Position numbers and translations under genes: made by a program | Assembly: GCA_039919885.1 (NCBI GenBank) | Contig: JBDSEV010000063.1 | Coordinates: forward strand, 57,096 to 121,095 | Direction: 5' to 3' | DNA: 64,000 bases | Source of the DNA: JACMLD01 sp039919885 | GTDB taxonomy: Bacteria > Bacteroidota > Bacteroidia > Chitinophagales > Chitinophagaceae | The notes under the pieces: model-generated | Told to the model about the DNA's origin: nothing | The model's database searches: none | The model's input: the letters and a program-made list of their open reading frames with translations, nothing else | Shown here: piece by piece, positions 26,723 through 35,587 of the stretch | Position numbering within the stretch: the stretch's first letter is position 1 | Layout: each line of letters opens with the position of its first letter

Positions 26723-26834
26723 GCGATGCCGGATCTCCTTGAGCCTCCTGACAGCAAGTAACATACTATTTAACATGGCAGCCGGTGATTTTTTTCTGCT
26801 ATGAACAGTTACAAAACTTGTTGGGCTGTAAATT

Positions 26835-26884
26835 AAAAGAGGCGGTACCTGCCCAACGTGCAGCGTTGATACAGCCTCTTTTTC
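26835..26884. terminator. bidirectional terminator with nested hairpins
   Basis: Outer stem AAAAGAGGC / GCCTCTTTT (26835-26843 and 26874-26882) encloses an inner hairpin CAACG-TGCAG-CGTTG (26854-26868). T runs follow on both strands. It sits between convergent genes ending at 26722 and 26918. Confidence 0.75.
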
Positions 26885-26917
26885 ATTGTGAAACTAAGGA
26901 TAGGGCTGAAAGGGTAA

Positions 26918-28099
26918 TTATTTATACCTACTGGTTGCCGGATGAAAATTCTTCCAGGAATGCCAAAACTCCTGGTAAGACTGGATAGCTTGCAACTGGC
27001 TGCCTTTCAGCGGTCCGTCTGTGCAGCTGCCGTTCATATTCCAGACAGACCCGGTATTGGTATCTGTGAGCGTATTATTGAATTTGTTTTTTTTGAAACG
27101 AAGCGAGTAGCCGGAGATCGCCCTGTTCCAAACATGAAAGGAAGCAGTATCATTTTCCAGCGCAATCACCAGTGGCAGGCCAGGCAATGAATCTTCCACC
27201 AGTTCCTTTTTAACCAGCTCGTTCCAGTCGTAGGCGCGCGATGCGTCTTTGTGAACAATTCCCACCACCCAGGATTTAAATTGCCAGGATGCTGAATCTC
27301 GTTTTTCAAGTGATCCATCAATGGTACCCTTATTGTATCCTGCCAGGTTTTCATATCTTTTTTTATAGCTGCTGTCCGCTTCCAGCACAGTAGCATTTGG
27401 ATACAAGCGCAGCCATGCTGCCAGTGACATTTGCTGTGATGCTATTTCTGTGAGGATATGGCCTTTTAATGGTCCGGCAACGGCGATACCGGTTGCCTGC
27501 TGCCACCAGCTCTTTGTGGTAGCATCTTCAAACATAGCATTAAAATGATCCATACCTACCAGCCGGAAAGTTTCTGGTTTGCCATTAACCTCCGGGCTGA
27601 ATACGCGGCCCGTCCTGCAGACTGTACAATAGGTTATGATGGCTGGCGTGTTTCCAATAGTATCCCGCACCTGGTGGTGATAGCCGATGATCTGTATGGG
27701 AAAAGCTTTGGCTTCACCATTGATGGCTACACCAATAACCAGGATTGTGTCGGCGCCGGCCTGGTTGCCTGCAGCAAAATTTTTATGTTTCGGCTGGTAA
27801 AACATTTTATCTGCCTCAAAACGGAAATTGACAAAGTAGGCAATCACGGCATATACAGTTAACACCACTGCCAGCAGCACGCGTTTCCATAATGTGTCAC
27901 GTCTGAAAGTTTGCATTAGCGGCCATGCAATTGCGGCCAGCAATAACATTCTTATCCAGGTTATATTTCTGCCCAGCCAATAGGCGAAGCCAATCGTTTC
28001 ACTCGTTTGGCTTCCCGGAAACGGCATAATAAAATATACCCGCAAAATCTCCGCTGCAAATAACAGCACCAGGCCCGTAATTAAAATCAGACGTTTCAT
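26918..28099 (-). CDS. DUF3179 domain-containing membrane protein
   Basis: The 393-residue protein has about four N-terminal membrane segments (residues 1-105: LILITGLVLLFAAEILRVYF and further) and then a large extracytoplasmic DUF3179 domain. Marks of the domain are IGVAINGEAKAFPIQIIGYHH, ITYCTVCRTGRVFSPEVNGK with its Cys pair, SWWQQATGIAVAGPLKG and the terminal AFHVWNRAISG-like stretch. Function unknown; the conserved YCxxC pair hints at a metal or redox role. It is 114 bases after the SusD gene on the same strand, possibly the last gene of that operon. A longer start at 28141 adds 14 polar residues and is not preferred. Confidence 0.88.
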   Translation of the reverse strand: MKRLILITGLVLLFAAEILRVYFIMPFPGSQTSETIGFAYWLGRNITWIRMLLLAAIAWPLMQTFRRDTLWKRVLLAVVLTVYAVIAYFVNFRFEADKMFYQPKHKNFAAGNQAGADTILVIGVAINGEAKAFPIQIIGYHHQVRDTIGNTPAIITYCTVCRTGRVFSPEVNGKPETFRLVGMDHFNAMFEDATTKSWWQQATGIAVAGPLKGHILTEIASQQMSLAAWLRLYPNATVLEADSSYKKRYENLAGYNKGTIDGSLEKRDSASWQFKSWVVGIVHKDASRAYDWNELVKKELVEDSLPGLPLVIALENDTASFHVWNRAISGYSLRFKKNKFNNTLTDTNTGSVWNMNGSCTDGPLKGSQLQAIQSYQEFWHSWKNFHPATSRYK

Positions 28100-28213
28100 A
28101 TTTATTTGTTTATTTACCTGTTTTATGTTACTTATAGGCAAATCTGTTTGGCAAGGCCAGGGTCCGCCAGCCGCGTAGTAAACGGGTCTGGCGAACGGTA
28201 GCTTAGCTATTCG

Positions 28214-29518
28214 TTATTGTTCTGTTACCGGGAGGGGAAACTTATCCCACACGTCGTCACCCGTTCTGTCAATGGGTAATTGTGCCAGTAAATTATACCT
28301 GCGCATATCTACCCAGCGATGCCCTTCATAAAATAGAGAAAATCTTCTTTGTTGGAGCAGTTCTGTTGTTAATGCATTCTGGGTTGAAGCCCCGCTGTAC
28401 GCCGCCAGGTTATGGCCGGTCCTTATTTTATTGATGGCCTTAATTGCCTCAGCAAAATTGTTTTTCTGTATATACGCTTCCGCATAAATAAGGATTAGTT
28501 CTTCATTCCTGATGATAGGAATGGTACCGGTACTGGCAGTATACACCCATACATCCCTGTTAGAAGATAAACCACTAAGTGAAGCAGTAGTAGTGCGCAG
28601 GGTGGCTTTGTTTATCCTGTCATCCCCTGCTTCAATGTCGGTGGCATACGATGGGTGGGCCAGCCTAATTTCGCCCGACTGGTTCTGCGGAATGAACATG
28701 GGGTTTAGCTGATCACCCGAACCTGTGCCAAATACGTGGCTTACACCCAGGTTAAAACTTTTGTCAAGGCCAAAAAATGATTCATTCAATGCTGTTAATG
28801 CTGCATCCCAATTTTTTTGATAGATGGCCACCCTTGCAGCCAGGGCACGATTTACAGCGAGCAAGCCTGCTGCATCACCAAATCCCGTAAAGCCTGCCAA
28901 AGGAAAAGAAACAACAGCACTACCACCAAGATCTGTTTTGGCTGAGTCAAGCAATGAAGCGATAGCGGTGAGGGCATTGGGATAAGTAACAAATGCGCCC
29001 AGGTGATCAGGATCGGTCACGTCAATCCTAATACCATTGGTGTACGTGAGGTTGAGGTTTAACAATAACTGGTAGGCCTTAATGGTTCTTGCAAAACCTT
29101 TATAACCGCTTTTTTGCGCGGCTGATATAGTGGTTGCATTTTCCGCAGCCTGTATCAGCACATTGCAGTTCTTAACGGTTCTGTAACGGGCCGCCCAGGG
29201 TTGGGTAATATAAAAGTTACTGCTGCTGAGTGTGCCGCTGTTGGCGCCCAGCAAATCAGTAACATACCTTGGCTCCGAACCTGAAAAACGATAGCCTTCC
29301 CTTCCTAACGTGCCGGCATCGTCAAGGTACATAGAAAGTACATTACGCATGCCCGATTCTGTACCGCTTACCAAATTGTTCAGTTCATCTTTTGTGGCAT
29401 CCTTTAAAAAATCTTCTATGGTTGGGCTGTTCAGATTGCCGTAGTCTTTTTTGCACGAATAAAAAAGAAAGGGGATGCTGATGAGAAAAAGGAGTTGTAT
29501 GATAGTATTTTTTTTCAT
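28214..29518 (-). CDS. RagB/SusD-family outer-membrane nutrient-binding lipoprotein
   Basis: Surface lipoprotein that forms the lid on a SusC-type transporter and captures the substrate. The product is 434 residues from the chosen start, short for SusD proteins (usually 450-600). It has a lipobox (SIPFLFYSC, Cys22), SusD/RagB helical core with TPR-like helices (GFARTIKAYQLLLNLNLTYTNG; AARVAIYQKNWDAALTALNES), the RNEELILIYAEAYIQKNNFAEA helix pair and the family C-terminal pattern LLQQRRFSLFYEGHRWVDMRRY. An upstream ATG at 29578 would overlap the SusC stop. It follows SusC by 49 bases. Confidence 0.95.
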   Translation of the reverse strand: MKKNTIIQLLFLISIPFLFYSCKKDYGNLNSPTIEDFLKDATKDELNNLVSGTESGMRNVLSMYLDDAGTLGREGYRFSGSEPRYVTDLLGANSGTLSSSNFYITQPWAARYRTVKNCNVLIQAAENATTISAAQKSGYKGFARTIKAYQLLLNLNLTYTNGIRIDVTDPDHLGAFVTYPNALTAIASLLDSAKTDLGGSAVVSFPLAGFTGFGDAAGLLAVNRALAARVAIYQKNWDAALTALNESFFGLDKSFNLGVSHVFGTGSGDQLNPMFIPQNQSGEIRLAHPSYATDIEAGDDRINKATLRTTTASLSGLSSNRDVWVYTASTGTIPIIRNEELILIYAEAYIQKNNFAEAIKAINKIRTGHNLAAYSGASTQNALTTELLQQRRFSLFYEGHRWVDMRRYNLLAQLPIDRTGDDVWDKFPLPVTEQ

Positions 29519-29567
29519 GTAATTTTTTTTAACGGTCAATTCAATAATGACACTTCGGTCTTTTAAT

Positions 29568-32513
29568 TTAAAAATCAAGCGTAAGGTGAAAGTTGGCTCG
29601 TTTTACAGCAGGGTAGGGATCCACATCCACACCGGTAGAGAAACCGGTGCCAAAATTGGATACTTCCGGATCGTATGATTTGTATTTGGTAATAGTAAGG
29701 TAATTGTTGAGTGACACGCCCGCACGGATACTTTTGATAAACTTCAGCGGCAATTTTGTAAATGAATAATATAACCCAACTTCCCGCAGGCGCAGGTAGC
29801 CGGAGTTTTGTACAAATTCTTCTGCCGTGGTGCCTACTTTGGTAATCCGGTAAATGCCATCGGGCAGGCCAGCTTTGTTGGTTACCTTATCAAAGTCAAC
29901 GCTGGTTCCGCCAAAATCGTTTTGTAGCGAGGTTAAGTTTACATTTTGTCCGCCGGCTTTGAGGTGTAAAAGAAAGCGAAAGCTCAGCCTGTTCTTAAAG
30001 GTAACTTCGTTGTAGGTATTCATCTGGAACCTCGGCTCAGCATCACCCAGTTTGCCAACGCCCTGGCCATTTAGTCCGAGAATTTGTGTGGCTGATTGTC
30101 CTTCCTGTATCTGGAAAGAACCCAGTACATAACCAAATGAGCCCTGTGGTATAGATGGTATCGTTAACGTTGTTACGAGTGATCTGTTAAACCAAAAATT
30201 TACCGAGGTGTTCCAGCTGATGGTTTTAGTTGACACAGGCCTGGCGTTTAAACCGAGCTCAATGCCCCGGTTGCGTAGATTGCCTGCGTTCACCCATTTG
30301 CTGGTAAACCCGGAGGAGGACGGCAGGTTGCTCTGCATTAAGAAATCATATACATTTTTATTGTAGTAGGTTAGCTGGAAAGAAACCCGTCCCTTTAGTA
30401 TGCTGAAATCTATTCCCGCTTCCAGTTCTGTCTGCCGTTCTGGTTTGATGGTTGATTGTCCCTCCTGGGTACCGATGATAACACCGGGGTTGCCAGCGAT
30501 ATTTGATACGACCAGCGAAGTGAATTTACTGCCATATGCCGGAACATTGTTTGCCTGCCCGTATGCGGCACGCAATTTCACATCGTCAAAAAATCCTTCC
30601 TTAACAATACCCATCCGGGTAAGGTTCCAGGATACGCCTGCTTTCGGATAAACATAATATTTACCGGCATCGCCATTGTTGGAGGATCTGTCTAAACGGG
30701 CACCCGCAGTTAGCAGGATAGCATCTGCAATAATGGCCTCTTCCTGTAGAAAAATGCCATTGTTCTTGTATTTACTTCTGAATTGCGTAGGACTCAATGC
30801 ACCGGCCTGGTCAACATTCGACTGACCTGAAATCACCTGCGTGGCCACATTCAGCAGGTTATTGTAATTGCCTGTTTCCTGAGTTATGCCTGCGGAAGTG
30901 GTAAAGGATAATTTATCTGATGCGGTATAGACATTTACCAGCGATAAAATATAATTGGTACTCAGGTTTTTTGTAAACCCCTGGATAGCGGTTCCTTTGG
31001 CTACAGATTGAAACTGCAGGTTGGCCGGGAACAGGGCATTGGTTTCCAGATTGTAAAAATCAAAACCGCCCCTTGCAATAAATCTTGTGGTGCTCGCATT
31101 GCTTTTCTGCAAGGTGGCATCCAGCGTAATACCGCTGATAAAACGATTCACTGATTCGTTGTTTTTCATGAGCGCAATGGTTTGTAACGGGTTGGATGCG
31201 GCAAACCGGTTGTTGGGATAATTTCCAACGGCATCAGGGTGCAACTCTGCAAAAGATGGGGTAGACGATAGGGCGATACCAACTGTTACACCTGCATTGT
31301 CGTTGCCGGTTAAACCTCTGTCCGCAGAAGAATTGATGTAATTGGAACTGAAGCCTATTTTAATATTATCATTTAGGCGGTGGTCCATATTAAAACGCAG
31401 ACTACTATTGCTGTAACCGGTGTTTTTTACAATGCCGCTTTCGTCTTTATTTGCTGCGGAAAAATAAAAGCTCGTTTTTTCTCCGCCGCCGCTCATGCTT
31501 AGCACGGTGTTCCTGGCAAAACCGGTATTGCCAAAAACTTCTTTTTCGTAGTTGTAAATTTTTCCGGCGGCCTGCGCATCAGTAAACTGCTGCGCATAGG
31601 CAGAACCGGTAGCAGGGTCGCTGGACAGGCTCGCTGCCGTCTGCGCGGTAAAAGCCCGAACACCCAGCAGTTTTCTTACCTTAATAAAACCCAGGTCTTG
31701 CGAAACCGATACCTGTGTTTTTCCCTGTTTCCCCTTTTTAGTAGTAATGAGGATAACACCGGCTGCCGCTTTTGATCCGTAAATAGCAGCTGCAGAAGCG
31801 CCTTTTAAAACTTCTATGTTTTCAATATCTTCTGCCCGTATATCGGCTATCCGGCTGGATGGATTATCCTGCGCGGAAGTAGGAGAGCCGCCGGCGGTAG
31901 AACCGGTAATTGCATTGATACCACCCGAAGTGGCCGTGTTATCAACAAATACACCATCTACCACATACAAAGGTTGCGTATTGCCGAATACAGAGGTAAC
32001 TCCCCTCAATTTTACAGAGATACCGCCACCAGGTGCCCCGGTATTTGCATTAATATAAGCGCCGGGTATTTTTCCATTGAGTGCAGCATCAAACGTTTGT
32101 GCAGGCGCTACGCTATTTAACTCTTTTGACGAAATGGTGGCCACTGCATTGGCCAAATTTCTTCTTTTTACACTGGTAGCAAGCCCGGTTACTACCACCT
32201 CATCAAGCCTGGCCACATCTTCTTCCATTTTTAGCTGCAGGTCTGAAAGGTTAGCAGTTGCAACAGTTTTTGTTTTAAAACCAATTGAACTAATGTGGAG
32301 CGTTGAATTTTGCGGAACATTTAGAGAGAATTTACCGTCCGCATCTGTAACTGTTGTTTGTCCTGTTCTTTGTGCAATGATAGTTGCATTGGGTACCGGG
32401 TTGTTTTTATTATCGGTAATCTTGCCGGTGATCGGTTTTAGTTGCGCAAAAAATGTTTGTGGAAGCAGGAGTGTCAGTATTAGTCCTGTCATCAGCATGA
32501 GTAATTTCTTCAT
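29568..32513 (-). CDS. SusC/RagA-family TonB-dependent outer-membrane transporter
   Basis: Energised outer-membrane importer of 981 residues. Signal peptide 1-23; carboxypeptidase-regulatory-like domain (about 26-105: ITGKITDNKNNPVPNATII ... STLHISSIGF); TonB-box-like region RLDEVVVTG near 115; plug domain 120-250 with NTQPLYVVDGVFVDN and the IENIEVLKGASAAAIYGSKAA signature; then a beta-barrel closing at the C-terminal Phe (HLTLDF). No N-terminal STN domain, so no anti-sigma signalling is expected. Together with the downstream SusD it forms one uptake unit. Substrate unknown; lack of glycoside hydrolases nearby argues against a standard polysaccharide locus. It lies 57 bases downstream of four CMD-like genes. 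Confidence 0.96.
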   Translation of the reverse strand: MKKLLMLMTGLILTLLLPQTFFAQLKPITGKITDNKNNPVPNATIIAQRTGQTTVTDADGKFSLNVPQNSTLHISSIGFKTKTVATANLSDLQLKMEEDVARLDEVVVTGLATSVKRRNLANAVATISSKELNSVAPAQTFDAALNGKIPGAYINANTGAPGGGISVKLRGVTSVFGNTQPLYVVDGVFVDNTATSGGINAITGSTAGGSPTSAQDNPSSRIADIRAEDIENIEVLKGASAAAIYGSKAAAGVILITTKKGKQGKTQVSVSQDLGFIKVRKLLGVRAFTAQTAASLSSDPATGSAYAQQFTDAQAAGKIYNYEKEVFGNTGFARNTVLSMSGGGEKTSFYFSAANKDESGIVKNTGYSNSSLRFNMDHRLNDNIKIGFSSNYINSSADRGLTGNDNAGVTVGIALSSTPSFAELHPDAVGNYPNNRFAASNPLQTIALMKNNESVNRFISGITLDATLQKSNASTTRFIARGGFDFYNLETNALFPANLQFQSVAKGTAIQGFTKNLSTNYILSLVNVYTASDKLSFTTSAGITQETGNYNNLLNVATQVISGQSNVDQAGALSPTQFRSKYKNNGIFLQEEAIIADAILLTAGARLDRSSNNGDAGKYYVYPKAGVSWNLTRMGIVKEGFFDDVKLRAAYGQANNVPAYGSKFTSLVVSNIAGNPGVIIGTQEGQSTIKPERQTELEAGIDFSILKGRVSFQLTYYNKNVYDFLMQSNLPSSSGFTSKWVNAGNLRNRGIELGLNARPVSTKTISWNTSVNFWFNRSLVTTLTIPSIPQGSFGYVLGSFQIQEGQSATQILGLNGQGVGKLGDAEPRFQMNTYNEVTFKNRLSFRFLLHLKAGGQNVNLTSLQNDFGGTSVDFDKVTNKAGLPDGIYRITKVGTTAEEFVQNSGYLRLREVGLYYSFTKLPLKFIKSIRAGVSLNNYLTITKYKSYDPEVSNFGTGFSTGVDVDPYPAVKRANFHLTLDF

Positions 32514-32570
32514 TTGTGCATGGTTGATTTTGGTTAAAAAAACGGTTAGGAACTGTGGCTGAAATTTTTA

Positions 32571-33131
32571 TTAAATGGGTTGATTGGCTAAGAATACATG
32601 ATTGCCGTAGCCGTGTTGAGCAACTTGTTTGGCCCTCGGCGGATAACTAGAAAGGTCCGTTGGCGTCACGGCTCCCAGTCCGTCCACATAACGGTTAAAC
32701 ATGCAAAAGGCTGCCGATATCAGTACGGTATCGTGGATATCTTTATCGGTAGCCCCAAGCGCTTTGGCATGCGCTATCTGTTCAGGCCGAACCTGTTTGC
32801 CTCCTTTCTGAACGCTGGCCGCGATCGCTAACAAGGATTTTAATTTATCTGTAATGGGTGCGTTTTCATAGTCTGCTTTTACCTGGTTAACCAATTGCTG
32901 GCTGCCATTCAAATAGCAGGCAGCAATTGCTCCGTGCGATTGGTGGCAGTAAAAACAATCATTCAGAAAAGAAACATGCGCGGCTATCAGTTCACGGTCA
33001 GCCATGCTAAGGCCCTCATTACTGCGCAATAAAATATTGGTCAGCTCTCCCATGGGCGCAGCTGTTTCCGGACTAAAAGCCAACAGCGACCTGATACCAG
33101 GCAAATTTTCATCTAGTTGTATATGTGGCAT
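32571..33131 (-). CDS. AhpD/carboxymuconolactone decarboxylase-like protein, copy 4
   Basis: 186-residue alpha-helical protein of the CMD/AhpD superfamily, peroxidase-related subgroup. Core motif: ELIAAHVSFLNDCFYCHQSHGA near residue 65, with the CxxCxxxH redox triad of AhpD; then KLKSLLAIAASVQKGGKQV, LGATDKDIHDTVLISAAFCMFNRYVDGL, and a T-PTDLSSYP end. It is the last of four neighbouring paralogues. An upstream start at 33209 would add 26 residues unlike the paralogues, so ATG 33131 (MPHIQLDENLPGI) was chosen. Followed by SusC. Exact reaction unknown. Confidence 0.87.
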   Translation of the reverse strand: MPHIQLDENLPGIRSLLAFSPETAAPMGELTNILLRSNEGLSMADRELIAAHVSFLNDCFYCHQSHGAIAACYLNGSQQLVNQVKADYENAPITDKLKSLLAIAASVQKGGKQVRPEQIAHAKALGATDKDIHDTVLISAAFCMFNRYVDGLGAVTPTDLSSYPPRAKQVAQHGYGNHVFLANQPI

Positions 33132-33150
33132 TGTATAGTTTTTTGATGTG

Positions 33151-33702
33151 TTATTTATGTGGATTGCTGCCGGCGTAGCCTTCCGTTGCACGCATAGCAG
33201 CACGATCAATGTACAGTTGCCTGTCCTGAGGCGCCCAGGTGTTCAATCCGTCTACATACCTGTTGAACATACAAAAGGCAGCAGCTATCAGTACGGTATC
33301 ATGTATCTCTTTATCGGTAGCCCCCCGTTGCCTTGCTGCTTCAACCTGTTCTGTTGTTACCTGTTTACCACCCTGCTGCACACTTCCGGCAATGGAGAGC
33401 AATGCTTTTAATTTTTCTGAAACATTGGTTGACTGGTAATCGTGTTTAATGTTGTCAATGTAGACGGTGTCACATTTGAAGTAGTGCTGGGCCATGGCGC
33501 CGTGTACCTGCTGACAAAAAAAACAGTCGTTTTTTGCAGATACATAAGTTGCAATCATCTCTCGTTCACCACGTGTAAGGGAATTGTCTTCGTTGTGCAA
33601 CAGTATTTCCGCCAGTTCATTTAATGGCTGGGCGGTTTCGGGCCGGAAAGCCATCGGGCCCCGGATGCCCGGCAGATCATTTTGCAAATCAATATAGGCC
33701 AT
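33151..33702 (-). CDS. AhpD/carboxymuconolactone decarboxylase-like protein, copy 3
   Basis: 183-residue paralogue of the same family. The redox motif is DCFFCQQVHGAMAQHY (CxxCxxxH), within EREMIATYVSAKND, and the family continuation LKALLSIAGSVQQGGKQV, GATDKEIHDTVLIAAAFCMFNRYVDGL is almost word-for-word like copy 4. It starts five bases after copy 2 ends and ends 19 bases before copy 4, indicating a single transcript. The catalytic histidine after CxxC is retained. Copy 4 and copy 3 look like the closest pair. Confidence 0.87.
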   Translation of the reverse strand: MAYIDLQNDLPGIRGPMAFRPETAQPLNELAEILLHNEDNSLTRGEREMIATYVSAKNDCFFCQQVHGAMAQHYFKCDTVYIDNIKHDYQSTNVSEKLKALLSIAGSVQQGGKQVTTEQVEAARQRGATDKEIHDTVLIAAAFCMFNRYVDGLNTWAPQDRQLYIDRAAMRATEGYAGSNPHK

Positions 33703-33707
33703 GCTGA

Positions 33708-34250
33708 TTATTGTTTGGTTGGTAAAGAATAGCCATTTTTCATTCGTTCTCCCATGGACGCATAAATAACCGGGTCAGTGGGCGTAAGACTGGCCAGTCC
33801 GTCTACATACCGGTTAAACATGGCGAAACTCGCTGCTATAAGCACCGTGTCATGTATCTCCCGGTCGGTTGCCCCCAGGTCTTTCGCTGCAGCAATGTGC
33901 TGGGGTGTTACTGCTGTGCCCATTAGCTGCACCTGGCCGGCGATATGCAACAAAGATTTCAATTTTTCGCTTATGCATGCCTGTTGTATATTGGCCAGTA
34001 CATCATCCACAATGTTTTTTTGATTGCCGTAGAGGCAGCGTGCTGCCGCGGCATGACTATTGCCGCAAAAAACGCAATGGTTGCGGTGGGAAACATAGGC
34101 TGCGATTAATTCCCGTTCGGCTTCGCTCAGCGAGGATGCACCTCTTAACAGGACCTGTGCCAGTTCGTACAACGGCTTCCCTGTTTCTGGCCTGAACAAT
34201 GCCAGGCTCCTGATGCCTGGTATGCCTTCCGCTAGTTGTATATGTGCCAT
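33708..34250 (-). CDS. AhpD/carboxymuconolactone decarboxylase-like protein, copy 2
   Basis: 180-residue paralogue. The motif reads HCVFCGNSHAAAARCLYG (CxxCxxxH) after ERELIAAYVSHRN; it continues with KLKSLLHIAGQVQLMGTAVTPQ and GATDREIHDTVLIAASFAMFNRYVDGLASLTPTDP. The chosen start (MAHIQLAEGIPGI) aligns with those of the other copies; a start at 34316 would add 22 residues with no counterpart. It lies 71 bases downstream of the MFS gene. The shared EIHDTVLIAA helix suggests oligomerisation as in AhpD, inferred from the family. Confidence 0.87.
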   Translation of the reverse strand: MAHIQLAEGIPGIRSLALFRPETGKPLYELAQVLLRGASSLSEAERELIAAYVSHRNHCVFCGNSHAAAARCLYGNQKNIVDDVLANIQQACISEKLKSLLHIAGQVQLMGTAVTPQHIAAAKDLGATDREIHDTVLIAASFAMFNRYVDGLASLTPTDPVIYASMGERMKNGYSLPTKQ

Positions 34251-34321
34251 AGTTCTAAAATTTGTAAAAGCTTTATTAATCGTAAATCCTGAGATGCTGG
34301 TAGCGATCAGTTGCAAAATAA

Positions 34322-35587
34322 TTACCCTGTCAATTCTTCCATCGTTTCTAAGTCAGCTTCAACCTCATTTACGGTTACCTCACCTTTTGCAAAAAAAGTA
34401 GCTATCCATCCCAGTACAAATACACCTGAGAAAATAAACAAAGCATTGCTATAGCCACCCAGATCTGTAACCATTACGCCAACAAATAATACAGCCGTGG
34501 CGGTTAGTAGCCTGCCGATATTAAAGCAAAATCCGGTGGCTCTTCCCCGAATGGCCACAGGAAATAAATTCGGAATATAAACAGACAATACGCCCTGGCT
34601 GATGCCAAAGGATAAGGCCAGCACGAATATTTCAGCATAGGTAACAGGAGACAGCACCGTGTTAATTTTAAACAACAACAATGACATGGCGGCGCAAACA
34701 CTAAAGCAAATCAGCATTGATTTGCGTGCACCGATGGCATTGATTAACCAGCCTGAGAAAAAACCACCCGCGAGTCCGCCTATGCCCAGCATCATCATGC
34801 TGATGCCACGTGGTTTTTGGGCATCGCCCGTAATAACCATGCTGTGTATCCAGGTAGGCAACCATGAAAAAATGGCCCATAAGCCAATGAGCATTGTGCC
34901 AAAAATAATTGAACCGGTCAGGAGCTCGGTCCGGTAACTGGCGGAGAAAATGTTTTGTTTGCGCGAAACTTTTTGCGGGAATGACGCTGCAGCATATATC
35001 CATTTTTCTGATTCTTTCACCAGCCAAAAAGAGACCAGCGATAAAGCAATCGGGATCAAGCCTATTATGAATGCCCCGCGCCAGGACGAGACAAAATAGT
35101 CAATGACGCCAGCAGAGAAAATACCAACGGGCATGGCAATGGATAAAAAACCCATAAAAATAGCTCTTGTCTTTTCAGGCCATTCTTCCATCATGATAGT
35201 AGTGGTAGCAACCAAAATTGCACCGAGGCCAAAGCCGGTAAAAAAGCGGCAGATAACCACTGCCCACCAATTGGGCATGTAGCCCGTTAAGACAGTAAAT
35301 ATTCCCAAAACACCCATGGAAAACAGTAGTGCTTTTTTTCTGCCGGCCTTATCGCAAACAACGCCGGTAATGAAACCTCCCAACGCAGCACCCAAAATAA
35401 AAGTTGCGTTTATATAGGCGCTGATATTATTTAGTTCATCTTCGTTTTTGTTTCCGAGCAAATCTTTTACAGCCACTGGCAGGTACACAGACATCAGTGT
35501 TGATACGATGCCGGCAAACACCGTTGCCAAAAAACAGATGACAAATAATGATACGTGGGCGGGTCTTGCTTTTTCTTCTGTCATCAT
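34322..35587 (-). CDS. MFS transporter in the CMD-SusCD cluster
   Basis: Twelve-helix transporter of 421 residues, resembling sugar/organic-acid symporter types (pattern FVICFLATVFAGIVSTLMS, motif A-like GVVCDKAGRKKALLFS between helices 2 and 3, and helix 4/5 RFFTGFGLGAILVATTTIMMEEWPEKTRAIFMG). Its start codon overlaps the stop of CMD copy 1 (ATGATGA at 35587-35584), a sign of coupled translation. The position in an uptake-like operon suggests inner-membrane import of the same compound or export of a product; substrate not known. The final 15 residues are acidic (NEVEADLETMEEL). Confidence 0.9.
   Translation of the reverse strand: MMTEEKARPAHVSLFVICFLATVFAGIVSTLMSVYLPVAVKDLLGNKNEDELNNISAYINATFILGAALGGFITGVVCDKAGRKKALLFSMGVLGIFTVLTGYMPNWWAVVICRFFTGFGLGAILVATTTIMMEEWPEKTRAIFMGFLSIAMPVGIFSAGVIDYFVSSWRGAFIIGLIPIALSLVSFWLVKESEKWIYAAASFPQKVSRKQNIFSASYRTELLTGSIIFGTMLIGLWAIFSWLPTWIHSMVITGDAQKPRGISMMMLGIGGLAGGFFSGWLINAIGARKSMLICFSVCAAMSLLLFKINTVLSPVTYAEIFVLALSFGISQGVLSVYIPNLFPVAIRGRATGFCFNIGRLLTATAVLFVGVMVTDLGGYSNALFIFSGVFVLGWIATFFAKGEVTVNEVEADLETMEELTG

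Noticed and set aside
26785..26988. 67-residue plus-strand frame
   Set aside because: It spans the terminator and the end of the DUF3179 gene.
28164..28193. Hairpin between SusD and DUF3179 as terminator
   Set aside because: Only a 6-base stem, a 17-base loop and no T run on the minus strand.
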